Source of the DNA: Blasia pusilla
Lineage: Eukaryota; Marchantiophyta; Marchantiopsida; Blasiales
Direction of reading: 5' to 3'
Assembly (NCBI GenBank): GCA_050084515.1
Contig: CM114275.1
Location: 2,542,001 to 2,606,000 of the forward strand
Length of the DNA stretch: 64,000 nt
In this document: one piece after another, positions 40,794-51,794 of the stretch
How positions within the stretch are numbered: position 1 is the stretch's first letter
Layout of the letters: each line of letters opens with the position of its first letter
The notes under the pieces: generated by a model
The model's database searches: none
Seen by the model: the letters and a program-made list of their open reading frames with translations, nothing else
Told to the model about the DNA's origin: nothing
Program-made: the position numbers and the translations under genes

Positions 40794-42585
40794 GAGTGGT
40801 GGGTGACATTCCCCTCCGATACAATCCTGCACATCCAAACACAACCCGTCAGGAAATTACATGGGTTCCTGCAACCCGTCGGACTCCGACGGGTCGTCAT
40901 AGCTCAAGGTCGGATTCTAGCAACGAGCTAAATGATGCAACCCGTCGGAGTCCGACGGATTGCATTCAGATTTGCTAATGCCTGGTAAGCAATCCGTCGG
41001 ACTCCGACGGTTTGCTTTGGGCCAAAAACTAGTTAAATCTATGTTCCATCAAACAAGTCGTCGGAGTCCGACGAGTGTCAATCTTAAAAAAACATCCGGA
41101 AAACCGTGCAGTCTAGCAACTCGTCGGAGTCCGACGAGTTGCTTTCTGCCTAAACAAACCTAACCCATTCATCAATCGAGCAACTCGTCCGAGTCCGACG
41201 AGTTGCGAAAGTGTTAAAGATACTTACGTGTTCATGGCATGCATTGCCATCTCCACCGTCGCCATGTGATGAGGGTATGGGTGAAGGACCACTGCCTTCA
41301 CGCAGAAATGTGCCTCCAATGAGTTGGGGCACTCCTCCGCAAACTTGGTCCACGCCATGAACCTGTGATTTCCATACCAGATGAAGAAATGCAGATTCCT
41401 CATCCAGCTGAATTCCGTGCCCTCAACTTGCCTTTTGAAGTCCTGGTCTCGCATCCTCTAGAATGTGTCGAGATTTTCCAAGTCCTCCTCGGTAACCAGA
41501 GCTTGGGTTTATGCTCGTCGTAAGGCTGAACATGCAAGGGAGGAAAACTGTCCACGTAGGATGTTGTCGCCGCCGATTGTTTTAGCTTTGCGATGTCCTC
41601 GTCGGACTGTATTTCGCGGACGTATTCCATTGTCCTTAATCGGCAGAGTGGAATCCTCGGCGTTGTGGCCCTCCATGAGTGCCATCTGCTTTACCACCTA
41701 TCAGAACCGGGATAAGAGGAATAAGCTACACGGAAATCCCAATGAATTGCAATTCACAGAATTAAAAAAACCCAGAACCTCTCTTACCCGCTCGAAAATG
41801 GAGTTGGTTTCTTGACGAGCTAACTTGTCTGAGACAAGGGCTGGCAAATCGACTGGGAACTCGTCGATCCGATAGAGGTCGATGTCCTCCGCCGGGCTTG
41901 GAGTCGAGAATGACCGCTCTCTGGCTTCTTCGGCCATGTCCACCATCTCCACGCTGGCGGTCCTCATGACCTCGTCGTCATCGATTTGAACTGGTGTTGT
42001 TTCCACTATGTTGATTGTGTCCCCGGACTTCGTAGGGGACATTTCCCGCATCTCAACACTTGCGGTTGGACGGGCTGGGCTATCGTCAATGGCTATCGCT
42101 TTTTCCCGCCTCGCCTTAGCCAATTCCGCCCTCCTCACCGACACGTCCAGACGCTTATTTTCTCTCTTTTCGTCGGCGATCCTTTTCTTCAAGGCTTGCG
42201 ACGTCTCGGCCTCTTCGTTCTGTTTATCTAGCGCCGCTTGAACACGTCTCGCCAAAAGCACTTGGTTGTGCATCTTCGCTTCCCTTTCCCGCTCCTTGAT
42301 TTCCTGCTGCCTAATTTCATTCGCCGAACGGGGCGCAGGAGAAGCTGACGCAGGAGTCCTAATGGACTTGGGAGTGAAGCTCCCGGACTTGTTGGCTTGT
42401 GTTTTTTCCTCGTCATTTTGCCGGAAATGCCTCCGCGTATGTCCACGACGAATCCCTTGATCAGTAGCCTTGCTGATGTCAAGATGGGAGCTCGTCTCGC
42501 CTTGATGGTTAGCTCGAATCGTCTCGATATCGCTCGGTTGAACCGTCTCGCTCTCGTTCCCTCCTATCGACTCGCGATGTGTCAT
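40794..42585 (-). pseudogene. ParB-methylase gene, truncated copy 2
   Basis: 5' part only. The first exon is longer and cleaner than in copy 1, starting MTHRESIGGNESETVQPSDI at 42,585 and open to the donor GAGCGG|GTAAGAG near 41,787. The ParB exon at 41,224-41,454 has FFIWYGNHRFMAW, where copy 1 has DGNHR, and the start of the ParB region is frameshifted. The copy stops at CACTCG (40,793), so the methyltransferase part is absent. The intron palindromes (40,870-41,206) are retained. Confidence 0.6.
40870..41206. repeat. Six intronic palindromes (copy 2)
   Basis: Positional equivalents of 37,257-37,592. Some half sites have drifted, for example GAGTGTC at 41,072 and CTCGTCC at 41,185. Confidence 0.85.
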
Positions 42586-42782
42586 CGCGTGAAATGCCCC
42601 TTCAGATCGATCATTTCTGGCTGCAGAGAGTGAGGAGTGAGGAATGAAGATCGCGAAATGAGAAACCGGAAATGAGCGACTTCTGCCCTATTTATAATTT
42701 TCTAGCCGTTGGGCTGACCGTTGGGTCCCGTCGTCCTTTCGACGGCGACGTGCCGAATGTTACGGAAGTCTCGACGTGAAAA

Positions 42783-43560
42783 ATCGCAACCCGTCGGAGT
42801 CCGTCAGGTTGCGCGGCTCGGCCATCCTGGGTACGTTGCCATGTGCGCGAGCAACCCGTCGGAGCCCGACACGTTGAGCGCCTCCGTCGTCTTCGAAAAA
42901 GAACACGAGGTACCCGCGCAACCCGTCGGAGACCGACATGTTGCGCGCCTCCGCCATCCTGCGAAGGTCGCCAGGTGCGCGAGCAACCCGTCGGAGACCG
43001 ACGGGTTGAGCGCCTCCGTCGTCTTCGGAAAACAACGCGAGGTACCCGCGCAAGCCGTCGGAGACCGACGGGTTGAGCGCCTCCGTCGTCTTCGGAAAAC
43101 AACTCGAGGTACCCGCGCAAGCCGTCGGAGACCGACATGTTGCGCGCCTCCGCCGTGTTTGGGACGGGAACGGGACGTATTTTGGGCAATCCGTCGGAGA
43201 CTGTTGGGTTGCACGCTTCCCTCATCAAGGGTGAGGAACGATGGCTTCCCGTGCAAGTTGTCGAGTCTGGTGGCTGCACCACAAGCGACGCCCTTGCGCA
43301 ACCCGTTGACGGCGACGGGTTGCACGCCTCGCCGTCTTTGGGCTCAAAGCGAGGCACCCATGAACTAGTCGAACAGACGGTTTGCGCGCCTGGCATCTTC
43401 GAGCAAGAAGGAGCGGTATCCCGGCAAGTCGTCGGAGAGCAACGGGTTGCTCGCTTTGACAATGTTTAGCAGAAGTGTGCAACCCGTCCGATGCCGACGG
43501 GTTGCAGGCTTCAGTAAGCTTCGGGTAATTTCGAGTTACAGGACTCCGACGGGTTCCAAG
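42783..43560. repeat. Palindrome array in the divergent promoter (copy 2)
   Basis: Eleven to twelve units, two or three more than in copy 1; the TCTTCGGAAAACAAC spacer unit is repeated. Between the copy-2 ParB-methylase start (42,585) and the transposase start (43,757). The 256-codon ORF reading through it is not a gene. Confidence 0.85.
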
Positions 43561-43756
43561 TGATGCGCAACCCTCGCTTCCCAAATCCGGTAACATATTG
43601 CAACACAATTGAATGTGTTCAGTGGATCCATTGTGTCAGACAATCTCCCCCAGGAGATTGGATCCATTGTGTCAAACAAATCTGTCAGGAGTATCTGTTT
43701 CCTATTCACTATAAATTAAATATTCTCATTCTCATTCTCGTAGGAATCTTCTTGGA

Positions 43757-46700
43757 ATGGATAATTATGTTAAGCTCACTTGTGGCAGTCATCTGGCGGC
43801 CCTTCCTCAATCCGAAATCATTCGACCCCAAGCTCGTGAGTCTTTAGAGTGATGGATGAAAATTTTTCATCATTCGATTTCTTCTTCAATTGGAACCATC
43901 TTTGTATCCAAAGATATTAGGGTGGAAGGTACGGAAGACATAATAGGTGAGACGGTCCAGCCAGTGACTTCAGACCGTAAAGTATGGAATCTCCTACCTC
44001 TAGCAAATGGTCAATACAGAGTTTACGGCCTGCCCCTGAATTCGTCTGTTTCCCAAGTAGATGGTCTAGAATTTCCTAGTGCTCCGAGCTCTACGTTTGC
44101 AACTCCAAGCTCTGCAGATCCGGCTTCGACTCCAACTTCGCACACTCGTAACAATGTTGTTCTTCCTGAAGAGATTCCGGATGTTATCAACCTCAATGGA
44201 TCTGTAGAACACCAATTGGGCCCTCTGTCCGCCTACTCGGTCCTCTTGCGAGTATCAGGCAATAGTTTGCTTTCGTCTCTGCCCTTGAAAATGTTCAAGC
44301 ACATTCTTGTCGACGAGTTGCCGCCCACGTACGATGGTAATTGCATTTTTGAGTTGCCTCCACTTGCTGCTCCTGCTCAAAAGAAGGATGGAGGACGCCT
44401 GAAGGGTATGGACAGAAAGTCTGATTGTCATCGATGGTGCAGGCTTCAACGGACCAATGCTTCCATCCCAGATGGTCCTTGGATTGTCTCCCGCCGCCAA
44501 TGCGTGGGAGCCTTGGAGTGTAGAAGTCCAGCATGCCCGTATCTAGAGCGCAACGGGCGAGTCAATACGTCGCAATTCCCGCCCAAGAATGCAGAAACTC
44601 CATACGAGGTGGGTGCCACAATACCGCCGGGAGGCCATCGATGTCCTCATTGTCGCATCGCCCTTCGCGTTGGAGGCGTGTCGTGCATACAAATTTTCAT
44701 TGTCCATGACTTGGGCTCCACGTCGAGTATACAAGGTGGCGAGTTCATGTTGGCTCCCACACTCATCCTGTGACCGATGCAATTCAAAGACACATCAAGG
44801 AGGATGTGGCGAAGAAAGTAGCCGAGGTCTTTAGAAACTCTCCGGGTTCAAAGCCCGGGGTGATCAAGCTCACAACGGCATCACAAATTTGTGAAAAATT
44901 GCTTGGAATCCCTGGACAGGGCGAGATCACGGCGGTTGAGGAGAAACAACTCTGGGAAAATCTCGCATTTCTCGCTGATCCTGAATGCTTCCGAATTTTG
45001 CGTCGGATCGAGTTCGGATGGAAAGACGGCGAAATGGATGCCATCGCCAGAATCAAGGCCAACTCCAGATTTCCATTCATTCAGAGATGGCAGTTCATGG
45101 TCCAAGGAGGCGAGGGATCCAGGAACTATGTCTTCAAAATGTCAACCACAGGTCTGTCGAGTGGCCTCGATCTTATAGATCGAATGAGGGAAGGGGAAGA
45201 TCTTTACGGCAGTTGGGTAAGCTTTGATATTTGCTCTGAGTCTTTGAGCGGATGGTTGACAATGCGTGCTCACGTTTATGACCATGTGGAGAAGGGACTC
45301 AAAACTATATTTGTCTGTGAAGTAAAGGCACAAGACGTTGGCAGTTTGAACCTGGGTGCACAACCTGGGCGGATTGCTATCCGGGAAGTGTTTGGGGTGG
45401 AGAGGTTCAACCGGAGGGAAAGGTTGGATGCTTTCCATTGGCAACGATCGTGACCGGTACACCAAATCTTGCATCAAGGAGAATAAGAGGATCGAGCATG
45501 TCACTCTACTCCAACGCTGCAAGGGACAAGACAAAACCTTGAAGCAAGGCCATGGAATGCCATGAAGAACTTCATGGGTGGTGGAGGAAGCATGCGATTG
45601 AGGGAAAGTACAAAGAGTTGTGCTCTTGGTAGAGTTGGTGGGTATCGTATGAGACAATGGGGAAACTTCATGCGGCAGATTGAGTTCACTATTTTGTCTT
45701 GTCAAGCTCACGCGAGAATTGTTTGTAAAGTTCTAGCTCAGGATGAGAAGCGTGGGAATTACATGGATTTCAAACCCAAGAAACCAAGCAAGCAGCCGGA
45801 TCGACGGATTGCCCGAAAGTGTGCAACCCGCGGAAACCGGCGGGTTGCATCCGATGTTTGGTGCAACCCGAGTGTGCAACCCGTCGGGACCGGCGGGTCA
45901 CGAGTCGTTCATGGGATGCCTCGGCCTTGCAACCCGTCGGGTTCGACGGCGGGTTGCGTGAGGTGGGTTTAAGGTTACAACACGCCGGGTTCGACGGGTT
46001 GCGTGGAGGTGGGCGAGTCGTTCTGGGATGCCTCGGCCCGCAACCCGTCTGGTTCCGACAGTCGCTTATTTCTTTGACTCGAGTTATTTTCGTTCCCTTC
46101 TAACATTGCCGTCGTTGCAGGGATTGAACGTTCATGAAAATGCCCTCTGCCCCAACACAAGTGGAGCAGAAAGTGTTCATTCCTCTTGGAGATCGTCACA
46201 AGCATGCCAACGAATTTCACTTGTGGAGGCATGCCAACAAGACCAGGCAAGAGCAATGCTACAGTCTGCAGCATCCCATATCTTTCTCACAAAAGGCATA
46301 ACAAAAGGAAAAGGGCCGTCGATCTACGAGCTCCATGTCAGGGCGGCTGTGAGATCTGGTGATGAAAAATTGTATGTCGAAGCCTTCAACCGGTGCGTAG
46401 CTGGAACTCCACTCGAGCAAGACGTACACATTGGTGGGGATATTCGATGCGCGGGTTTCAAGACGTCCCATACTGAGATGGTGGTAGAGCGGTCAACGAG
46501 ACTCGTGGAGACCAGATAAGTATCTTGACTTTAGCGGTGTGAAGAGGCGAGATCGAGGAACGAATCCGGTGATTGATTTGGATGAGGAAATTACACTGCC
46601 CACGTATTTGGGGACCCCGGACCCGTCCCAAATCCGTGATGGAGTTACTTCTCCAAAATCAGTGAATGTTTTATTTCAAAAGCCCTCCGTTCTTTGGAAG

Positions 46701-47667
46701 TTCGCAACATCCATCCTTTGGGGTGGTTCAACAATATGGGATTCGGTAATGGAGGTGGATTGCAACCTAAAACGGTGGCATATATCTCGGAGCAACCGGG
46801 GCGTGGACCCCCTGCGAGGCGTGATCTGATGGCATTAGGAGAGCATACGGAACTTTCCTAAATAAGAATCGACAAGGATGGGCGACCTTTGTGCAGGTTT
46901 TGGGGACTCAAAACCTTTGATCGTTCACGAGGACCGAGGGGATCAATTGAAGTACTTTTACGCCCAAATGAATCTTACGCTTTCGGAAGTCTTATCCGCT
47001 GCCATTGAGCTCCGAGAATACCCCACGATTTGGCCCATCGCCGCAGACGAATCGCACTCAAGACGAAGTGGACAATCTTACAAGTGCGGTTTGGACTCGT
47101 AGACGAGGAAGTTTGGAGCATGTTCAGCATTCTGAGAGACCTTCGCATTTAGTATTCAACCCAAGATTGATGTCAACATGTACCCGGAGAAGGTGGATGA
47201 TCTCAATCCATTATTTTTGTTTGAGTCTAGAAATGGGGTGAAGAGAAAAAGAATGTGTAGGCCAACGGTGGAGAGAGCAAAGCGAATTGCAGCAGCTCGG
47301 GAGGCAAAAATGGAGATCATCGCCATGAAAGATGTCTTGAGTGGCAATGGAATAGGAAGGATGTATTGGGTCAGGAACAACACTGTAAATTCAAGTGTCA
47401 CAGGGGTGTATGTGGTGCACATCTGTTGTTTTCCCACATGTTCATGTGATGACTTTGTCCAAAGAGAGACAAGTGGCAAAAGGTATTTCCCTTGTAAGCA
47501 CATGTATTATGTGTTGCTGGTAGTTTTAAGAGTCGGAGGTAGGAGTAGGAATCCACCAACCAATTCTGTCCCCCAAAGAAGTGCGAAGTATTTTAAACAA
47601 ACCACTTTGAGGATGCAAAATGAGGTTTTAGATTGTACTTTTATTTTTCCTCAACCTTCACTTTGAG
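43757..47667 (+). pseudogene. SWIM-finger DDE transposase of the large transposon
   Basis: Broken gene. N-terminus MDNYVKLTCGSHLAALPQSE, stop soon after; main frame 43,856-44,773 with a Cys/His zinc-binding region (RQCVGALECRSPACPYLERN, GGHRCPHCRIALRVGG). The next frame, 44,770-45,453, has a transposase-like core, SWVSFDICSESLSGWLTMRA, HVYDHVEKGLKTIFVCEVKA. Then an intron-like stretch with palindromes (45.82-46.07 kb), further pieces 46,100-46,520 and 46,539-46,829, and a C-terminal frame 47,178-47,666 with a SWIM finger (CSCDDF...FPCKHMYY; CSC at 47,438, CKH at 47,492). C-terminal copies also occur at 54.65-56.05 and 62.4-64.0 kb. SWIM fingers are typical of MULE and Zisupton-type transposases; the exact family is open. 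Confidence 0.65.
45823..46070. repeat. Palindrome cluster within the transposase gene
   Basis: Five diverged copies (e.g. GCAACCCGCGGAAACCGG at 45,824; GCAACCCGTCGGG near 45,870 and 45,930), spaced ~45-55 bp, in a non-coding gap between transposase exons. Confidence 0.7.
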
Positions 47668-47788
47668 CTTGAACTCTATTCAGCGCGGGGAAAATGATAG
47701 ATTTTTCCCTGACCTTGGATGGAAAAAGTGATTGGTTCCACACTTATGATTCCAGTGATTTTTCAGTTTTCTAAATTTTGTGCAATTT

Positions 47789-47815
47789 GCAACCGGTCGG
47801 ACTCAGATGGGTTGC
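47789..47815. repeat. Subterminal palindrome, transposon right end
   Basis: GCAACCGGTCGGACTCAG...GGGTTGC, 122 bp after the transposase stop and ~190 bp from the right terminus. The same position is occupied by a palindrome in the two other copies (54,892 and 62,565). Confidence 0.75.
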
Positions 47816-48060
47816 CAAAATATGGAAGAGGAAAAAAACTGTGGGACTACTTAATATATGAACAAAAAAGTTCAACAAAATTCAAACAAAAATTTTCCTC
47901 TCTTCAACCCAACGGAAACTCTCTTCAAAAAAAAGTATCTATTTCGGTTGAAGGTAGTTTCCTCTCTCCTCTCTCCTCTCTTCCTCTCCTCTTACCGCAC
48001 CTCATTCGCATTGAGGTTTCCCCTCCATCGAGGCTACTTTTTTGGTCTGAACACCTTTTC

Positions 48061-49174
48061 AAAGTTTATGCGTTATCGATCTTGTCAGTTGTTCAGTCCA
48101 TTCTTTTTGTACAAGCCATATCAACTCTTGATGCACCAATTACGGCAATCAATTGCCTTATGTTCAAACTCACATACATTTATACTTAATAAAGAGTTAG
48201 ATAAGCTTAAGAAGGACAAGCCTAACCTGTCTGAAAAGGACCTATATCATCAACTATCCAAGTACTCAATAAGTCCTCAGATACTAGGTAGCCCATCATG
48301 GCATAGGCAACATCTCAAGGATCTTAAGGCTATGGTTCATAAGTGGGAAATGCCCCACTTATTCTTGACTCTTACTTCATATGAGGTGTCTGCTGCAAGG
48401 TAGTCAGAATTCACTAATATAGAATCAATAGTAAGCAAGTTCAATGCGACTTTTACTTGGCGTGATGCTCCAACTAAGTGCGCTCAGCTTTTCCACGCCA
48501 ACCTTCATTCGTTTCTTTCATCCTTCATTTTCTCAGGCCCTCCAATACTTGGGAAAGTTCATGACTACCTTATTCGCTATGAGTTGTCGGGCAGGGGTAG
48601 TCTCCACTACCATATGATACTTTGGATAATGAAGTTGATCTGAATCGTGTAACCTCAGAGATTTGTACCTACCTCCCTACAGTTAACACACCATGATCGA
48701 CCAAGCCTGATGATAGACCTCTGAGGTAACACACAAGCATTTGAAATTCTTCTAGACTTATTATTGCATAAACAACTACATAAATGCAAGGAGGGGGTAT
48801 GTATCATCAAGAAAAAGACCTACAAACCTTATTGTAGGCTTGGATTCCCTAGTAGTGTTAATCCTTACCCTTATCCATTCATTGATCCTACAACTATGAA
48901 GTGGACCTATTACAGGCCATCACTTGAGCACCATAATATAATCCCTTATCATCCACTACTCTTAGCATTATGGGGAGCTCACATGAAGATTCAAAGGGTT
49001 ACTAATGTAGATTGGTCATTTTACTTGCTAAAATATGTTCTCAAATGTGAGCCCACTGGCTCTTTAGATAAAGATACAGAGACAACCAAGTGTCTTGGTC
49101 TTGAAGGTTTAGATGAAGTTAAGGTCATGCTAGTCTCAAGTGTTGTGCTCAACGGATCAGTTTCCTCCACCTAG
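48061..49174 (+). pseudogene. Helitron Rep (HUH endonuclease) remnant
   Basis: Pieces in order: YRSCQLFSPFFLYKPYQLLM, LGSPSWHRQHLKDLKAMVHK and MPHLFLTLTSYE (Helitron-like N-terminal domain). Then, after a stop at ~48,401, TWRDAPTKCAQLFHANLHSF and LGKVHDYLIRYELSGRGSLH with HYHMILW (the HUH motif, 48,605-48,613). Then 48,764-49,174 with RLGFPSSVNPYPYPFIDPTT, LLALWGAHMKIQRVTNVDWS and YLLKYVLKCEP carrying the paired tyrosines (~49,022-49,036). Three or more breaks make it non-functional. Confidence 0.8.
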
Positions 49175-49562
49175 GCTGCCTTAACGTCTCTGCAAATACC
49201 TATGATTTAGAGATCTAGGGTTGTCCACTACATTGATTCAAATCCACTAAGAAAAAGGACAAACCTATATACAAATGCATCAACCCCATGCATTCACCCT
49301 ACTACTACTACTACATGCTGCAACAGACCTACACTTGCAGAAAATCAGACCTTCTACCAATACTAGTCAAACCATGAACTACTCAAAGTTCTACCAAGTA
49401 AGTAGAATAGGGAAATCATTGGGTTTGACAACTTAGGCAACATTATAGCTATAAGTCTGATCGAATTGTCCGGTTACTGAATTCCATCCTCTCTACCAAT
49501 GGAGTGAATTCTTCTACTCAGTTCTATTGAACAACATAGTATTTGGATCATAAGATTGCATC

Positions 49563-51080
49563 TTGTCAAGCCAAGTTGTTGGGTGGACATACTTACATGA
49601 ATGTGTGCTCAAAGCTATTGTCAAGTCTATGGGTGATATTCATGACTTGATTAAGTCCCATGCAGCTCGGAATTTGTTGAGTCAAATTCATGAAGCTCAG
49701 ATTCTTGTTAAGGCTACAGACATACTTCAAGTTGAGTTACCAACTGATTTAACCACCATGGTGTCTAGTGTATTTTGATCTTGTTCATATGCTTGAGGTA
49801 GTTCACAGTACACAAAATGATCACATTGACCCAAGGATACTCAATGAGGAGCATCATCTTCTCTTCATGAAACTTAAGAATGTACAATCTGGCCTAGTAG
49901 TCCTTTCAAGACCTCCAAGTTATGGCAAATCCTTCTTCATACAATCCATGTATAAGTTTTGGTCTTCCAGAAAGATGGCTCCACTACTAATTGCAGCAAC
50001 AAGTATTGCAGTTGAACGTCTCCATTCACATGCAACTATAGTTCATTCAACGTTTCCTATTCATAGTGATCTGCCAACAATGGAATCTACTTTTGATTCT
50101 TATACGAGGCTTATATATGCTCAGATTATTGTCATTGATGAGTTTTCAATGCTAACACGCAAACTGCTCCAAGTTATAGCTATGCGTATATATCAAGTCT
50201 CACGTAGTGTGTTGCCCAGCCTTATGCCAACAAACTATTAGTCTTGGTTGGAGATCCCTACCAGCTACAACCTGTAGGCAATCATAAGACTTCAAGTTAT
50301 TAGAGCAGCTATCATATCATCTCATCACTATTGTTCACGTTTGCGAAATCGTATCAAATGGTTTCTCCTATGCGGCATTCTGAGGATCTTCCTTTCAATG
50401 CTTTCCTAGACTCAATTAGGATAAGCTTACCAAGTAAAGCTCAAATACTTGAATGCCTAGGCCTTGCTTTGTGTCTAAGGATGAGGCAACAAATTGCGTT
50501 TCATCAGATACCACAATTATTTGCACATATTGTGAGGATGTGTCAGTTTTCAACTTGCTTGCATTAAGAAGGATCTTTGGTGATGCTTCAATTGGTAAGA
50601 TTGATGTACTTATTGATGCACCTTCATCTACTCAATTCAGTTCTTGGCTTCTTCCCATCAGTTGACATTTATTGCTAAGCATTGCAAGGTTACATTGACA
50701 TCAAATATGAACTTAAAAATACAAGCCGCCAATTGCCTTTTGGTTCAGTATTTGATCTTCTTTGTGAGGATGATGTTAAAGTTAAAATTGTTATCAAGCT
50801 TGATTCCAACGGCAAATCTTTTGCTAATACTAGGACCAACTTCTCTACGCTAAGGTACGACTCAAATTAGAAGGACACTAAAAGGACATTTCCTCTAGTA
50901 TTAGGATACGTTATGACAGCTCATAGGAGCCAAGGTTCCACAATAGATGATCCATATTTATTGATTATCAACTCTATATTTGCCTACGACCTAGCATATT
51001 TTATGCTATGAGGTGTAAAGGCTAGGGACCAGCTGCGAATACTAGGTATGCTTGAACCTTCTGATTTCTTTATTCTTGGT
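49563..51080 (+). pseudogene. Helitron PIF1-like helicase remnant
   Basis: Degenerate Walker A RPPSYGKSFF, then IAATSIAVERLHSHATIVHS, Walker B IIVIDEFSML (~50,124-50,148), LVGDPYQLQPVG (~50,243-50,277) and the late motif MTAHRSQGSTIDD (~50,911-50,949). Spread over several frames (49,768-50,241, 50,331-50,567, 50,682-50,870) with stops. The motif order is that of RecD/PIF1 helicases in Helitrons. Confidence 0.78.
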
Positions 51081-51720
51081 CAGCACTCATAACCCACTAG
51101 ATTCTCCATGCAGTTACTACAAAATGCCCACGAGAGGCAACTCAAGCCAGAGCCTTGTTGCAAGGACTTCATCCCAAGTCCCTCAACAAACGTAACTCCC
51201 ACTCGATCTTTGAGCATTAGCCTAACCTGGCCAGACACATTACCAACAATGCAATCTACAAATGAGCAACATTGGCAGGAGAGAAACACACTTGAGGTAC
51301 TTTTCTGACCCCTATCTACCCTTCCTTCTCTATTTATCTAGAATTCTCTCTTCTAACCTACTATCACCATATGCCTTCAAGCTACCTTGATTTTGTGAGC
51401 ATGATTCTTAGTGACATCAAGTCTGAACTTGAAGAATACAAGCCACATTCATTTTCCCAACTAAGAATCAACTAAAGTATATGGATAACCTAGGTTTGGT
51501 ACATGCTTTCTGGGAGCACAGAGTAAGTGGGAGGCAAATATAATCACTCATTAACTAGGGACAGATCTGGGATTCCAAGTTCCGTAGTATCAACAAAAAT
51601 ACATATGCATCAAGTTCTTCTCATCTGTTGATTAATGTTTTTGATTGTGTTATTCTCCATTAAGTTAGAATCTAAATTAGTCTCTCCATGTTCTAACACT
51701 TGCCATTGTGGTGGAGCCCA
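51080..51720. other. No gene recognised
   Basis: Short unremarkable ORFs only; possibly the decayed 3' part of the Helitron. Confidence 0.4.
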
Positions 51721-51794
51721 TCACCAACAGGATTACACATGTTAGGGTAGTGGACGCCTGCCTCAACCTAGAGGAGGAGATGGGCTCATACTAG

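Larger units (their letters stand above)
33437..48003 (+). mobile_element. Large decayed DNA transposon (SWIM transposase plus ParB-methylase cargo)
   Basis: Inferred composite element of about 14.5 kb. The right end is well supported: GAGGTGCGGTAAGAGGAGAG (minus-strand reading at ~48,003) recurs at 54,648 and 62,378 next to two other copies of the same transposase 3' part. The left end is tentative: GAGAGCGTAAGAGAGGAGAG near 33,442 resembles the inverted right end. Between them lie a plus-strand transposase gene, a divergent minus-strand ParB/methyltransferase gene and dozens of copies of one palindrome. An internal duplication (37.2-40.3 kb against 40.8-44.1 kb) inflates the length. A DDE transposase with a SWIM finger points to the Mutator or Zisupton/KDZ groups; I cannot decide between them. 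Confidence 0.5.
48061..51080 (+). mobile_element. Decayed autonomous Helitron
   Basis: Rep (HUH nuclease) and PIF1-like helicase remnants follow each other in the expected order on the plus strand, interrupted by stops and frame changes. The ends were not located. It begins within ~60 bp of the large transposon's right end. Confidence 0.7.

Noticed and set aside
39108-43608. Several long ORFs (up to 256 codons) on both strands across the palindrome arrays
   Set aside because: They exist because the GC-rich ~67-bp unit lacks stops in several frames; the peptides are repeats of the palindrome (RRSPTGC, NPSVSDGL) and appear on both strands at once.
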